From Lunularia cruciata (lineage: Eukaryota > Streptophyta > Marchantiopsida > Lunulariales > Lunulariaceae), in contig OX419760.1 in assembly GCA_948567375.1 (NCBI GenBank), forward strand, positions 6,696,001 through 6,760,000: 64,000 nucleotides of DNA, read 5' to 3'. Numbering within the stretch: position 1 is the first letter of the stretch; the number at the start of each line of letters is the position of its first letter. The position numbers were made by a program, and so were the translations under genes. Shown here piece after piece: positions 43,001 through 54,905 of the stretch. The notes under the pieces were generated by a model, which was given only the letters and a program-made list of their open reading frames with translations, ran no database searches and was not told the origin of the DNA.

Positions 43001-44751
43001 AGAGCATAACCCAAGGTGAGGAGCAAAGGGAAGTACTACGAGTAGACGAAGTAGTACAAAACCAAGTAATTGAAAATTTAAAGAAGGAAGTGGGAAGTAA
43101 AGAGTGAGTAATAGAGCAGAATGTCATAGCAAGAGAGGGACAAATAGCTGAGTATGAAATCTTGAAAACATCAATTTGTTGATTCACGATTAGAAATCAT
43201 CCATGCTATGGGAATAGTAGCAAAGAAGGAGCAAGAGCTTGATAGAGTGATGGAGAATGTAGAAGAGAAGAAGCAGCTTTGGCATAGAGAGTTGTCAATG
43301 AGATATAGAGAAGAAGAGATATTGCGAGGTTACTTCATAATCTAGAAGAGAAGATTGTTCAGAAAGAGAAGGAGAAGGAGACGGTGAAAGCTGAATTCAA
43401 GGTAGAAATGGCAATGTATAGGAAACGTGAGAGAAGGATGAGACTTGAGCCATTGGAGGAGATCATAACAAAGATGAATGCGATGTTGAGTACAAAAGCT
43501 AGTGACCGGATTGAGGAAACAAGATTGCATGAGTTGAAGTTGTTGGTGCAAGAGACGAGGAGGAAATTTGTGAAGGAGAAAGATTTGAATTCATTATTAA
43601 TCAGCCTCAGAGCTCGTGTGGATAGGAAGATATTGGAAGTGGAAGACAATATCACGATCAGATTAGATTTGGTTAAGTTAGAGATAGATAAACTTTGGAA
43701 AGATGTAAGAGCAAAGCTCGAAGTAGATGAGATAGGAGTACATATATCTTTGGAGTTACCATTGGAGATATTAGAGAAGAGTGGATCAAGAGATAAATAA
43801 GTAGAAGGGTTAACTATGACAAGAATTGTAGATCAGGAGGAAGAAGTGTTAGAATTGGTAGAAGAAGAAGTAGTTGTGAAACCCAAGGATAGAGTAGTAT
43901 GTGAGGTTACTTTGGGATTGGAAGCCGATGAAGAAGTTGACATCGGATCAGAGTAGTAACAATTTTGAGATTTGAAGAGGCAAATATGAAGAGGTGCATT
44001 GTCATTTTGGATCTATAGGTAGGAAGAGTTGTTAGGAAATGATATGGTTGTTAGTAATTGTCAAGTGCTTTGCCTATTTAAAGGGAACATTCGTAGTATG
44101 TTGTTGTTTAATATTTATAATTTTTGAAGATAGATAAATCGAAGTGCTAATTTCAGTGCTCGTCGCTTCAGTTTGATTGTGAGTATCAACATTGTGATTG
44201 TGTTTGTGAGTGTGTGGAGAATTTTGAAGTGCAAGTCAATGTGTTTATTGGATGTTGGATTCCACAACCTTGATCTTCATTTTGTGTGTTTGATCTTGAG
44301 TGAAGTGCAATTGGAGCAATGCCTTGACAAATCTGAGAGGAATAATAGTTGGTAGTATTCTACAATTGTGAGTGCAGTGCAAAGTTGATGTGAAGCAATT
44401 TTGATCAAGGAAGTTGTGCCTTCAGTGAAGGGGTGGAACACAATTATGAGGCAAAGTCGTTTTGCAGCGAAGTGTCATTTTCAAGAGAATCTGAATCATC
44501 ACAATCAAGATTGTTTGGAAAGATTTGATGAAGTTGTGATTATGGGTGACAAATTGTTGTGATGAGACTTCAAGTCAGTGCTTGTTACTCTCTTTTCGAT
44601 GTAGTTGCTACCTAAGAGATTAAAGGCAAAATCAAGAAGGACTACATTATGACATTTGACTTTGTATTTGGACATTTCTGAATTGTATCTCTACGGGAAC
44701 AAACTTTACTTACCTAATTACCACAAAAGTGATATTTGCCGGGTTGTCACA
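40030..44751 (+). repeat. L 5' LTR, long form with coiled-coil reading frame
   Basis: The start TATGGTGCACACATTTTTT corresponds to TGTGGTACCCACATTTTTT at the 3' LTR (51610). The end GGGTTGTCACA at 44751 matches the ends of the E LTRs and is followed by the primer site. Shared blocks with the 3' LTR include CAATTTGGAGGTTAGATGT (about 40617 and 52222) and the coiled-coil region. The last ~750 bp match 20298-21060 inverted. At about 4.7 kb it is exceptionally long for a gypsy LTR. Confidence 0.78.
41251..43955 (+). pseudogene. Charged coiled-coil reading frame inside the L-family LTR
   Basis: Several open stretches in the sense direction encode Lys/Glu-rich coiled-coil protein. Examples are VRVKKVVKEEPTEIEYEEE, VKGLQEQVTQRDEEVEELLV, QVLARLEKENSELKESITQ and ITIRLDLVKLEIDKLWKDVR, ending in DRVVCEVTLGLEADEE near 43950. 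A DLEK-ELTLQSGE motif occurs twice (about 41475 and 42480), pointing to an internal duplication. Related coding lies in the 3' LTR (52440-52965) and in both minus-strand LTR copies (9696-13901). It is not gag, pol or envelope. The function is unknown; a structural or RNA-binding accessory protein is one possibility. It is decayed in every copy here. Confidence 0.65.
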
Positions 44752-44758
44752 TGATTTT

Positions 44759-44776
44759 TGGCACTGCTACCGGGGA
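44759..44776 (+). other. L primer-binding site
   Basis: TGGCACTGCTACCGGGGA follows the 5' LTR by seven bases. It resembles the TGGCGCCGTTGCCGGGGA site of Athila-like elements, complementary to tRNA-Asp. Confidence 0.7.
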
Positions 44777-44869
44777 TACAAATCTTGGAAGTAGAAGAAT
44801 ACGAAGCCAATTTTGAAATTGGGTGTCAAAGCAATATGAATGCATGCATTGAGAGAACAATGAGAAGAG

Positions 44870-47600
44870 AGAGTTTGAAGATGAACATTGCATCATGAAG
44901 AAGAAAAACACCTAAAGATCCAATCCACTTTTGACAAAACTAAATAGGAGGCGTTGGACTTTCAACTTCTTCACAAAGTTCAAGAAGCCTTGCAAGAACT
45001 TGAACAAAAGAAACATGAAGGTGGTTGGCAAGGCAATTTCTTGTCTCCCTTTGCCAAGAAGAAGAAAGACTCGAGCAGGTAGATATATTCATTACGACCC
45101 AATACATTGACTTCCACTAAAGCTATAAAAGAAGTCAAATTTATCAAGAAATGTGTTTGGGAAAAGATAGCACAAACACTAACGGAGGAAGAGTGTCAAC
45201 ACTTCTATACACAATTCCTTGATTGTCTCAAAGGAATTTTGAAGAACATTTCAAAGGTGTTGAGCCTTTTTGTTCTACTCATGTTGAAGTCAACATAATC
45301 AGAGAGGAAGTAATTGTCAAAGAAGAACCAATGTTGAACTTGACTAATTGGAATCCTTGGGCTGTCAACACGGTGTCCATACCAGCCAGCTCCTTGGCTC
45401 CCTCAAGTTCAACGTTACCACAGCTAAATCCCCCAAGTTGAATAATGACTTTGCTACTTGTCATCCGACACACGTATCAAAACTACAAGAGGACAACAAG
45501 ACAAATATCCCAATGAATTCATCGACAAATTCAAAGTCATTTCCTGTGCAAATAAGGAACATGACTTGGCGGATTGCTTGAGAATTTTCCCAAGTCTGCT
45601 CCAAAAGAAGGCTCAGAGTTGGTTCACTCATGTAACCTAGAAGGGGTTCATACCGGCGGACAAGGTAGACTTGAGAAACAATTTCTTGGAGCGCTTTTGG
45701 GAGGTTGATTATAAGATGAGTGTCTTTGTGGTGCTCAACAATTTAGACAAAGGCAAGAAAGTGAAGTTGAGAGACTACTCTAAGTGGTTCAAGTGGCTCT
45801 TGAACCAAGTCCCAAAGCAATCGGGTGTGGTGGGTTACTCCAATGCCCAAGCCATCATTTGGTTCTTGGGAGGACTTTAACCAAAGATTCGGATATTTGC
45901 TAGGGAGAGGAATGTAACTTCCTTGGATAAGGTACTCAAACATGTCGCCCGCTATGAGGTGACTCACTCTCACTTTATTGGTAATCAATGACATCAAGAG
46001 AAGAAAGGCAAGAAGCCTAGAAGAAGAGCTCCTTGCAATACATCCATTTCTTCAAAGGAATCCTCCACATCTTCAAGTTCTACTTTAGAATCCAAAGAAG
46101 AATCAAAGCTAAGAAGAATACAAAGATGTGGAAGTAAGAAACCATTGACACCCCCAGCTAAGAGTGTACATAAGGTAGATACCAAGCTGGATGCTCTTAT
46201 AAAAGAGTTTTTGGATTTTAAGATCTAGATGATTGGGGCAAAGGGCCGAAGGAAGCCTCCATCATTCGGCAGATCCAATGTATGGTGCACCATGTATGGC
46301 AAGTCAGGCCATGCAAACACAAAATGCAATACTCATAATGCATTTTTGGTGCAGCAGATTGGTTGGGTTCCGGGATTGAACCAAGAAGAGGAAGAGTAGA
46401 TGATGTACCAAAATCAAGAGGTACCACCTCAGGCAAGCACATTGTACCAAGGTCCGAGTTTTGGACTGTAAGCCGGCCTGTCTCTCACTCAGGATGAACC
46501 TCTGATGGCTATTATGGTAGTGCACCATGGACTAAGAAGGCAAGGAACCCGAACTCCATCATACTCCTCCAAGGCTAACACTCCAAGGCTCAAGATATTG
46601 CTCACTAGAGAACTCAATGAGAGAGAGATAGTTGCAAATGAAAGGATGATGAGTACCTCCTCACCCCTTGTTTATATACTTGTGAAATAGTTACGTACCA
46701 AAGTTACTAATTACCGTTGTAACTCAAGTTACTAGACTAAAAGTCAAGTAAAGTCAAAAAGTAGAAAGGAATATCCATTCACATGGGCATATTCCCCTAA
46801 GCATGTGGTCTTATCTTGACCCAACCACTAAAGCAAGGATTCCTTCACATGGGCTATCCTTGGACTAAAGAAGAATCCAAAACAAAAAGGCTTACGGGCC
46901 CAAGAGTTCTCAACTCTTTCCCCAAAGCCAAACACCTAGGAATAATACCAAGTCAACACACTAAAATCCAAAATAGTGGTGCTCATCTTTTCTACTTCCT
47001 CTAAAGTAAGGTCCCATCTATCTTAGCTATGACTAACTTTAGCTAACCATGACTAATATAGAACCATCCTTTATCTCTATATAAATAATATCTCTTAAGT
47101 ACTTGTAATACCAAGCTAAATATCACAATACCACACACATACACAAATGGGTGTTACAGGACCAAGGTAGTAAAATCTCAATGCTCCCCCACAAAGACCA
47201 CCGATGAGCAACCAAAACCAACCTCAGAATGTTGCACCCAGAGCATGTTACAATTGTGGCTCGATGGGACATTGGTCTCCAAACTGTCTGGAGCCAAGAT
47301 AGAAAATTGGGTATATTCCCTTGTGTAGGAATTGTAAAGGATTGGGTCATCTGGGCAACCAGTGCCCTCATCCACCAAACTCAAAGCTGCTTGTAAAATA
47401 TGTACAAACCCCTGTTGAGCGTGCTGCACTTCAAGTGAAAGGGGATACAAATATAAATTTTATAACACTTGAGGAGGAGAGACCTCAAGAAGGAAGCCCG
47501 CCTCTGAAGATGAATGGCTAGACCTCAAAATTTTGAAGGTTGAGACGTGCACAAGTAAGAAGAAGCATGATCTTGAGGATTTGAGTATGACCTCTTTGTC
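44870..47600 (+). pseudogene. Gag region of element L
   Basis: The capsid part lies at about 45500-45880, with KKAQSWFTHV, LRNNFLERFWEVDYKM and NQVPKQSGVVGYSNAQAIIW. It is followed by a basic linker (46000-46240) and zinc-knuckle sequence (46270-46330, then 47230-47370 with CYNCGSMGHWSPNC and CRNCKGLGHLGNQC). The G-family LTR at 46467-47158 interrupts the stretch between the knuckles. Decayed. Confidence 0.8.
46467..47158 (-). repeat. Solo G-family LTR in the gag of element L
   Basis: This 692-bp LTR has sense strand minus (TGTAACACCC...GGCTTACA). The four bases GGAC occur on both sides (46463-46466 and 47159-47162), a clean 4-bp target duplication. No internal sequence remains, so it is a solo LTR formed by recombination. 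It is later than the insertion of L. Confidence 0.9.
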
Positions 47601-48119
47601 CTTACAAAAGGCAAAGAGACTATGCCCAAAGTCAATCCTTTTTTCCAAGGAGGAAAATATTCTAGCAAAAGCTAAAGCTAAAGCTTTGTAGAAAGAACTC
47701 AAAGAAGCAGTACTCAGAACTTGGGAGATGAGTTTGGAGGAGGAGACAAAGACGAAGCCTCTAGTTTTTCCGGCGGACATCAGATCCAAAGTAAGGAATC
47801 TGATCCAAGCTGAGGTGGGCCAACCCAAGGAACCTTGGTCCAAGACCACTAGTACTCCCATCACCATCATAAAGCACCCCAAAGTCAAATTTGAATAGGG
47901 CGAGACTTCGAACCCAAAGATGAAGGCAAAGAAGGTGAAATTGGGAGGAGTACTTCAATACGGTATTGTAGCAAATTTGGCATCCACAAGTGCAAATTTT
48001 ACATTCAAGCAACTATGGGAAGACAATAAGCTGTATAAGAAGCAGCTAAATTCCGCCCTCAAGAAAGTACAGGCAATGTCTAAAAAGACCTGCTTGCTAT
48101 TTATCAAATTGAATAGGAA

Positions 48120-51100
48120 AATTTGGGATCTCCCAAAGTTGATGCGGAGATCAAAGAGTGCATGATCACATTGATACCCATTGATTTAGGTTCCAATATG
48201 AACTTCATGACCAAAGATACTACAAATAGGATGGGGTATCATACGTTTGAGCCAACACCCCAAGTTTTGAAATTTGTAGACCAAACTAGGAGATGGCCAT
48301 TGGGCATGCTGTCAAACATTACCACAATCATTGGAGGGGTGCCCTTCAAGTTGAATTACATTGTGTTGCAACCAATGGCCAAAATTGGTTACCCACTATT
48401 GATCGGAAGACCTTGGTTGTACAATGCCCAAGTTGTGCATGATTGGCACCAATAGAAGTTGCGGTTTAAGGACATTTTGTCCAAGGACCAGAAGTTGGTG
48501 ACCATGAGTTGGACAAAGGTTCCCCATCTCAGGGAAACAAGTTTGTAAGAAGATGATGACAAATCCAAAGACTCATTATCTTCATCCTCAGAAGATTCCA
48601 AAGACAAAGTCCAAGTCAATTACTTGGAATGTTACAAGGTGGACGTGGAAGACAAAGATCCATATGATCTCACCTCGGGTGAACATGACTTGGAGGAAGG
48701 AGGTTTGATGGTAGCTCGACTTAGACTGAGCCAAGTGAGTCATGCCAAAGGAGTCATCAACCCCAATGACTATCAGATGTTGTCATGACTGAAGGAAAAA
48801 ATTTAAAAATTTTGAAGACAATCACTTCGGAGGAGTTGGCAGGATACACAACCCTAATTATAGAATTCCAAGATGTATTTGTCTGGTCTATTGATCAAAT
48901 GTCATGTATTCCAAGCAAATTTGGAGAACACTAGATTGATTTGGTTGAAGGTGCAGTTATGGTTTGGCAAAGACAATACCGCCTAAACCCAAAGTACTCA
49001 CTCTTGGTGAAGGATGAAATTGACAAGTACTTGGAGGCCAGAATAATCTTTCCTATCTTGAGCAGTGAGTGGGTCTCGCACATTGTCATTGTCCCAAAGA
49101 AGAAAACGTGGAAGATTTGAGTGTGCCAAGATTTCTACAAACTGAATGCAATCACAAGGAAGGATCATCATCCCTTGCTTTTTACCAATACGATTTTGGA
49201 CCAAGTAGCTGGTCATCCTTGTTATAGTTTTCTTGATGGATTTTCAAGGTAGAATCAAGTATCCATCCAAGAAGAGGACAAGGATAAAACTACATTCACT
49301 ACCAATTGGGGCACTTTTGCCCTTTGGGTTGTGTAAATTGTCCTTTGGGTTGTGTAATGCTCCCGCTACTTTCCAATGGATGATGAATGCAATCTTCAAG
49401 GATTTCAAGCGCAAATTTGTGGAAGTCTTCATTGATAATTTTTGTGTGTTTGGGCAAAGAGATGTACATTTGGATGACCTTTGCCAAACTTTTGAAAGGT
49501 TCTATTTTGCCAGTTTGTCATTACACCCAAAGAAATGCTTCTTTGCAATGATAGAGGGAATTCTTCTGGAGCATCAGGTGTCAAGCCAAGGTATTGAACT
49601 CGATGTTGAGAAGGTAAAATTTATCTCAGCTTTGGAATCCTTGAAAAGCATCCAAGAGTTGAGAGCCTTCTTAGGACATGTTGGATACTACAAACACTTT
49701 GTTTCAAACTACGTGGTGCTTGCTACACCCTTACAAAGCTTCTGAAGAAGTCCAAAGACTACCTATGGGAAGGAAGTCAAGAAGAAGCTTTCTAGGTATT
49801 GAAGATGAAATTGGTTGAAGCACCAATCACAAGGGCTCCAAATTAGGAATGCCTTTTTCATGTATATGTGGATACTTTGTCCATGGCAATTGGAGTAGTC
49901 TTGAGTCAAAAGGACGACAAGAAGAAGGATCACCCAATCTATTACGCCAGCCGACAACTTTCAGTTTCAGAGAAGAACTATTTGATGACTAAAAGAGAAG
50001 CATTTGGAATGGTGTATGCCTGCAAAAAGTTTCACCACTACTTGTTGGGATACGAGTTTGTCTTCTATGTTGACCATTACGCGTTGCAACATTTGGTCAA
50101 GAAGGCAGATTTGTATGAGCAAATTGCCATATGGATCTTGTTATTACAAGAATTCACATATATTTTACAAATAAGGAAAGGAACTTCACATTATAATGCG
50201 GACTTCTTATCTAGGTTGGAAACTCAAGACCAAGAATGGGAGATCAACAATTGGTACCCTGACAAAGAGCTATATTTTTTGATAGCAATGCGAAGTATGA
50301 GGTATGCAGCCAAATATCACTATTTTCATACTCTCTAGTGTCTTGCTGGGCTCAACTTGGAGCAAAGGGCAGTCTTTCTCAGGAAAATGGGACCATATCA
50401 CCTGAAACACAACATTTTATTCAAGATGGGCAAAGATGAAATACTTTGGCGATGCTTGGAGTCATACAAAGTAGGAGGAGTAATTGAGTCTTTACACTTT
50501 GAAGGAGGACACTATGCCCTGAAGAATATTGTAAGAAGATTCTTTCATTGGGGTACTGGTGGCCTACAATGTATAAAGACACACATGCCCATATTCAAAG
50601 CTATGACACTTGTCTGAGAACAAGAAAGCCAACAACTACTTCCCAATGGCCTTTGAGACCAATTTTACCATTGGTCCTATTTGAGAAATGGGGAATTGAT
50701 TTTGTGGGATAGATACAACCAATCACCCGTGTCACGAGAAAAAAATACATTTTGGTTTGCATGACTATGCTACCAAGATGGTCAAAGCTGAAGCAACTTG
50801 CAGAGATGATGCAAAAATAGTGGCATAATTTTTCTTTTGAAATATCATCTCCCAATACGGATGTCCTTTGGAATTGGTCAGTGACAAAAGGACACATTTC
50901 TTGAATTGTGTGATAGAGCCATTAACCAAATACTTTCAAATTAAACATCGGAAGACGACTCCTTATAATCCAAAAGCAAATGCCCTAATGGAAAAGGCAA
51001 ATGGGTTACTCTGTAAAATTCTGAATAAGGTGATTGTCAATTATGCCTATGATTAGGATACAAAGTTACCAGCCACATTGTGGGCATATTGCACAAGAGA

Positions 51101-51590
51101 AAAGATTACAACCAAGTAAACTCCATACTTCTTGAGATACGGCTTGCACCCCATCCTACTAGTTGAATTTGAGGTATTGACATACCAGATTTTGTGTGAG
51201 GAATGGTTGTGAGAAGAAGAAAGTCAAGATCTTTGGATCCAGCGATTGATGTGGTTAGAAGAGAGAAGAGACAATGCAATGCAAACCACAAAAGAAGTAC
51301 AAGAACAAGGAAATTCAGGCACAATAAGTACATCAAGCCTATGACTGTTTGCAAGGGAGACTTGGTTTTGTTATACAACAATCACCAAACATTTTTTCCA
51401 GGCAAACTGCATTTGAGATGGATGGGTCCTTATCAAGCCCTTCATCTTTATGACAATGGGTCCATTCAACTTGCAGACTTGGAGGGGCAACCATTTGCCA
51501 CTTGAGTGAACAGGTGGAGAATTTGGAAATATTGGACGATAGACTTGGAGATCTCTAAGACACCCAAGGTATATGTTCACAAGGATGCTC
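48120..51590 (+). pseudogene. Pol region of element L (protease, RT, RNase H, integrase)
   Basis: The protease-like part is at 48150-48430 (LIPIDLGSNMNFM, GYPLLIGRPWL). Reverse transcriptase is at 48950-49750, with LCNAPATFQWMMNAIF, VEVFIDNFCVFGQRDVH and the joint to RNase H at ELRAFLGHVGYYKHFV. RNase H is at 49860-50240 (YYASRQLSVSEKNY, FYVDHYALQHLVKKAD, HYNADFLSRLE). Integrase is at 50350-51060 (HFEGGHYALKNIVRRFFHWG, then TTPYNPKANALMEKANG), with a C-terminal tail to 51590 including WMGPYQALHLYDNGSIQLAD. Domain order is standard for Tat/Athila-like gypsy. Broken in multiple places. Confidence 0.88.
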
Positions 51591-51596
51591 ACATTT

Positions 51597-51609
51597 GAAG
51601 AAGGGGGTA
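51597..51609 (+). other. L polypurine tract
   Basis: GAAGAAGGGGGTA lies immediately before the 3' LTR start TGTGGTACCC. It is the expected plus-strand primer site. Confidence 0.75.
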
Positions 51610-53455
51610 TGTGGTACCCACATTTTTTTTTTTTTTTAATTTTTGAAGAAGTGTACAGATAAAGTCATATTATGCTTGTATGACATCAGAAGGCAAAGAA
51701 TGGTGTCTTTGAGTTGTAACCCAAGGAAAAGTTACTCAGAAGATGAAGTACTCGGATTGGCCTTGTCAACATTCAACCTAAAGTAAGGAGACTTCGGCTC
51801 GGGGGTGCTCAGCCCGAGGTGAGGACAATGTAACAACTTTCCTTTGGGGTTGGACATTCAAGAAGGTACTGCACACAAAAACAGCTGGCCTATGAGCTGG
51901 AGAAAATTGATAATGATAGGAGCATGAAGGAGGTGTGATTTCTTGATAGAAACTCAAAGTGAAGAAAGACGGAGGCAGCATGCCACTATAAGAATCGGGA
52001 TAGAGACAAAGAGATGACAAGTTATTTTCCATTGCCATTAAGGATTCATCTTGAAAGAGATCATGGAAAAGGAAGTGTAGTAAGAGACACCGTGGTATGC
52101 AAGAGAAAGTTAGGAGAGTTAGTTGGAGAATCAGTCGGAAGAGTAGCCAACAACCTAGAGTGGAAGAGAGTAAGATGGGAGGTGGGAAGAAGAACTCAAA
52201 ATTCATAGTGAGAAATCATGCAATTTGGAGGTTAGATGTGATCGCAAGAATTGAAGTCTTGAGCAGGCTTCAGATCATGGCATGGAGCTAGAAACACAAA
52301 GGCCAATGGGGAATACGATGAGTCCGAGTCTAGAAGTTGCTCCAATTGAACGGGAGGTGAGAAGAAGGAAGAAGAAGTCGTGGCACGACCACAAACTGTA
52401 GTGTGCACGCAGCCGAGGTAGGGCCCAGTAAAGTTGTCATGGAAGAGGAGGAAAGCTTGGATGGTGAAACCTTGAAAGTACAAAGATCACAACTTTGGAG
52501 TAAGGTGCAAGAAGTAGAGTTGCTAGAAGATGAAGGCCGAGCCAATGACAAGAAATGCGAAGGGGTGGAGTATCTATCAAAGGTAGTATATCCAATGTTA
52601 GTGTTTTTGCAGCAAATGAAAGTAGAGATGGTAAGTGCCAATCTCAATGTGCATGATGAGTTGGCAGTAGTGAAGACGTGGAGTACAAAAATCTTGTTGT
52701 TGCAAAGTAAGTTAGCGAGGGTGGAGATGGAAGCCAAAGAACTTTGGGTTGAGGAGATTCTTTGGAGTAAGCACTTTGAAGTGATGAAGGAGGATTTAGT
52801 AGAGTGTCAAGAGGAGGAAAAGGAGATGATGGCCTCGGTTGCGGTGTTGAAGGGAGAAATCACAAATGCCCAAGTAGAGTTAATACACCCAAAGGCAAGT
52901 ACAGTAGTGATGGAGCAAGAATTGGAAAGTCTCAAGAAGAACGATGTTGAGAAAGATCAAGCCTAGCAATGAGAGTTAGCAGAGCATGGTAGAGAAGAAG
53001 ATTGATTGCAAGGATTGGTGCGGGTAGCAAAGGAGCAAATCTCTATGAATCAGAGGTTTTAGGAGGCATTGAAGGCTGAATTTGAAGACGAGCTCTAGAT
53101 GTATAGTAATGAATTGGAGGAAGAAAGGAAGAAGGAGAAGCTCAAGATCGTAGGAGAAGCTGATGAGGTAGTCGAGGAAGTAAATGAAATCAAGGCAATG
53201 TTGAGCACTGAAGTTGAAGGTAAATTGAGGAAGCAAGATTGCATGAGCTGAAATTATTGGTAAAGGAGATGCACAAGCAACAGGTGAAGGACACGGAGTT
53301 GAACAAGTTGTTAATTCATCTACAAGAACTTGTAGAGAGGAAGATAGTAGAGGTAGGAGACAAACAAATAGTATTGCCAGAGGTTGACATCTTCTCCTAT
53401 TTGGAGGAGATTGATCAGAAGACAACCATTTCAAGTTCATACTGATTGGAGTATG
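51610..53455 (+). repeat. L 3' LTR, truncated by element M
   Basis: This starts TGTGGTACCCACATT plus a T-run, as in the E 5' LTR. It shares blocks with 40030-43800, including the coiled-coil reading frame (52440-52965, and about 53239-53445 with the HELKLLVKEMHKQQVKD stretch). It stops at about 53455, where M-family sequence begins. The terminal ~1 kb of the LTR is not found further right in the window. Confidence 0.75.
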
Positions 53456-53924
53456 TTGGGGCTTGGAGCGGTGCTCACCTAACATTATGATGAGGGGAAG
53501 GAGTTTGTGGTCACCAGTTTGTACAAAGGGTATTGTCCCAAGTACCCTTTGTAATTGTCGTAGGCATGGAATACTTATTGACTGGCTGCTACATTGGGCC
53601 CTTGAGAGTAGTAGTGTCATGCTCCCGACCACTAGAGGTTCCAACCTCTGAGTGAAAAACTCCCTCCACTCTGGCTGCAAGCTCCACACGTCCTCTAGCT
53701 GCATCCCAAGTGGACCAAGGGTGTAACTCAAGTCGCCCACGCTCACCTAGACGCTCCAAGTATACCACTCTCCCTAGTAGCTATTCATTGTGTCCCAAGA
53801 ATACCATGTCCACTCAGTCCATCGCCCCCAACATGTGCTTGAATTGTCTCGATGGGCACAGGGCTCACAAGTGTCCGAGTGGTGATGCCTATCAAGTGCA
53901 TCCTATGCTGCTATGCCAAACCAA

Positions 53925-54905
53925 GGCTCACAATCCAAGTCAAACAATTCAAGTCCATAGCCTGACCTAATACTTGACGCTTGGATTCCTTTGATATTGT
54001 TAGAACAACGGTAATACTAGTGCAAAAACCCATCACCCACTCTCTCACATCGACATTGGGCTCCACTAACTATTGTAATTGTGAGTCCCAAACAAGTCCA
54101 AGTCCTCCCTCTCAAAAAGCAAAAGAGCCTGGGAAACCCATAAGTGTGGGAAAAGCGGGTCTAGGCTATCCAACTAGGTTCACCATTGCCATAGATGACT
54201 TATCAACCACTACCACCATTTGAGACTAATGCCCCATATCCAAGATGTCATCAACAAGGACGTGGTCTAGTCGCTTAATCCCATCATATGCACGTTGTAG
54301 AACCTCTCTGGGTAAGAGGTTCATCCACCAAAGACAAAGACGATGAGCCCGTGATCCCACTTTGATTGCATCTAACAATACAATAGGTCCCATCCAAGAA
54401 TGGACTTGATGTGTACTCACCACCACTTTGGTGCAAGAATTACCCATCAAAGGAACATTCTCCAAAAGGTAAGCTGGAGAAACGGACTGATTAACTTGGA
54501 GATGTTGTAGTATTTGTAACATCTCCCAAAATACACAAGAACAAGGAATCTAAAGACCCAAACCTTGACCAACACATGTATGTCCTTGAAATGGCCATCC
54601 AAAAATCACCAATTGAATAGGCTCATGTCTCTCCAGATCATGCGCCCCAAGTAAGGAAATGTTTGTTAGTAGGGTCTTTTGGTAACCTTTGATTGCTAAC
54701 ATTGGTAAAAACTCCGGATACCAATAGGCCAAGCGTGCCACATGATGTAGAGAGACTCACCTAGCAGTCCCATCTCTCTCCACATACAAGTACCTCTGTA
54801 TTCATATACCCGCCTATAGGACCATAGCTAGTCTGGTGCTAATCCCACCGAACAACTCCAATAGACATACTCCCTCTATTGGATATTGGCAAGCAATGAG
54901 TGTGG
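53925..54905 (-). pseudogene. Cytosine-5 DNA methyltransferase domain of element M
   Basis: The conserved C5-methyltransferase motifs appear in the canonical, unrearranged order. Motif I (SAM binding, LLELFGGIS) is at about 54826-54864. Motif II (YLYVERD) is at about 54772-54792. A motif IV-like loop of the GWPxQGH type is at about 54578-54608. Motif VI (YLLENVPL) is at about 54445-54471. Motif VIII-like SRAHRLRLWW is at about 54322-54352. A motif IX-like stretch (EPNVDVREWVMGF) is at about 54020-54065, and a motif X-like stretch (VLGQAMDLNCLTW) is at about 53930-53975. Motif order and spacing fit a whole catalytic domain of about 320 residues. Which host methyltransferase class it derives from cannot be told by eye. 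The copy is decayed and not functional. Confidence 0.8.

Larger units (their letters stand above)
40030..53455 (+). mobile_element. L: Ty3/gypsy element with a 4.7-kb LTR, 3' LTR truncated
   Basis: This plus-strand element has its 5' LTR at 40030-44751, a primer-binding site at 44759, gag, protease, reverse transcriptase, RNase H and integrase at 44870-51590, and a polypurine tract at 51597. Its 3' LTR starts at 51610 and is cut at 53455, where element M begins. A solo G-family LTR (46467-47158) lies in gag. No chromodomain is seen. The primer site resembles the tRNA-Asp type used by Athila-like elements. The two LTRs are clearly homologous but differ greatly in length. Broken, with numerous interruptions. 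Confidence 0.82.

Noticed and set aside
41251-43955. A host coiled-coil gene
   Set aside because: The same coding occurs in at least three other LTR copies of the same family at the same place, so it belongs to the LTR rather than to a host locus.
53925-54905. A host DNA methyltransferase gene
   Set aside because: It is linked on the same strand to gag with zinc knuckles and a retropepsin-like protease, is decayed, and lies inside nested repeats.
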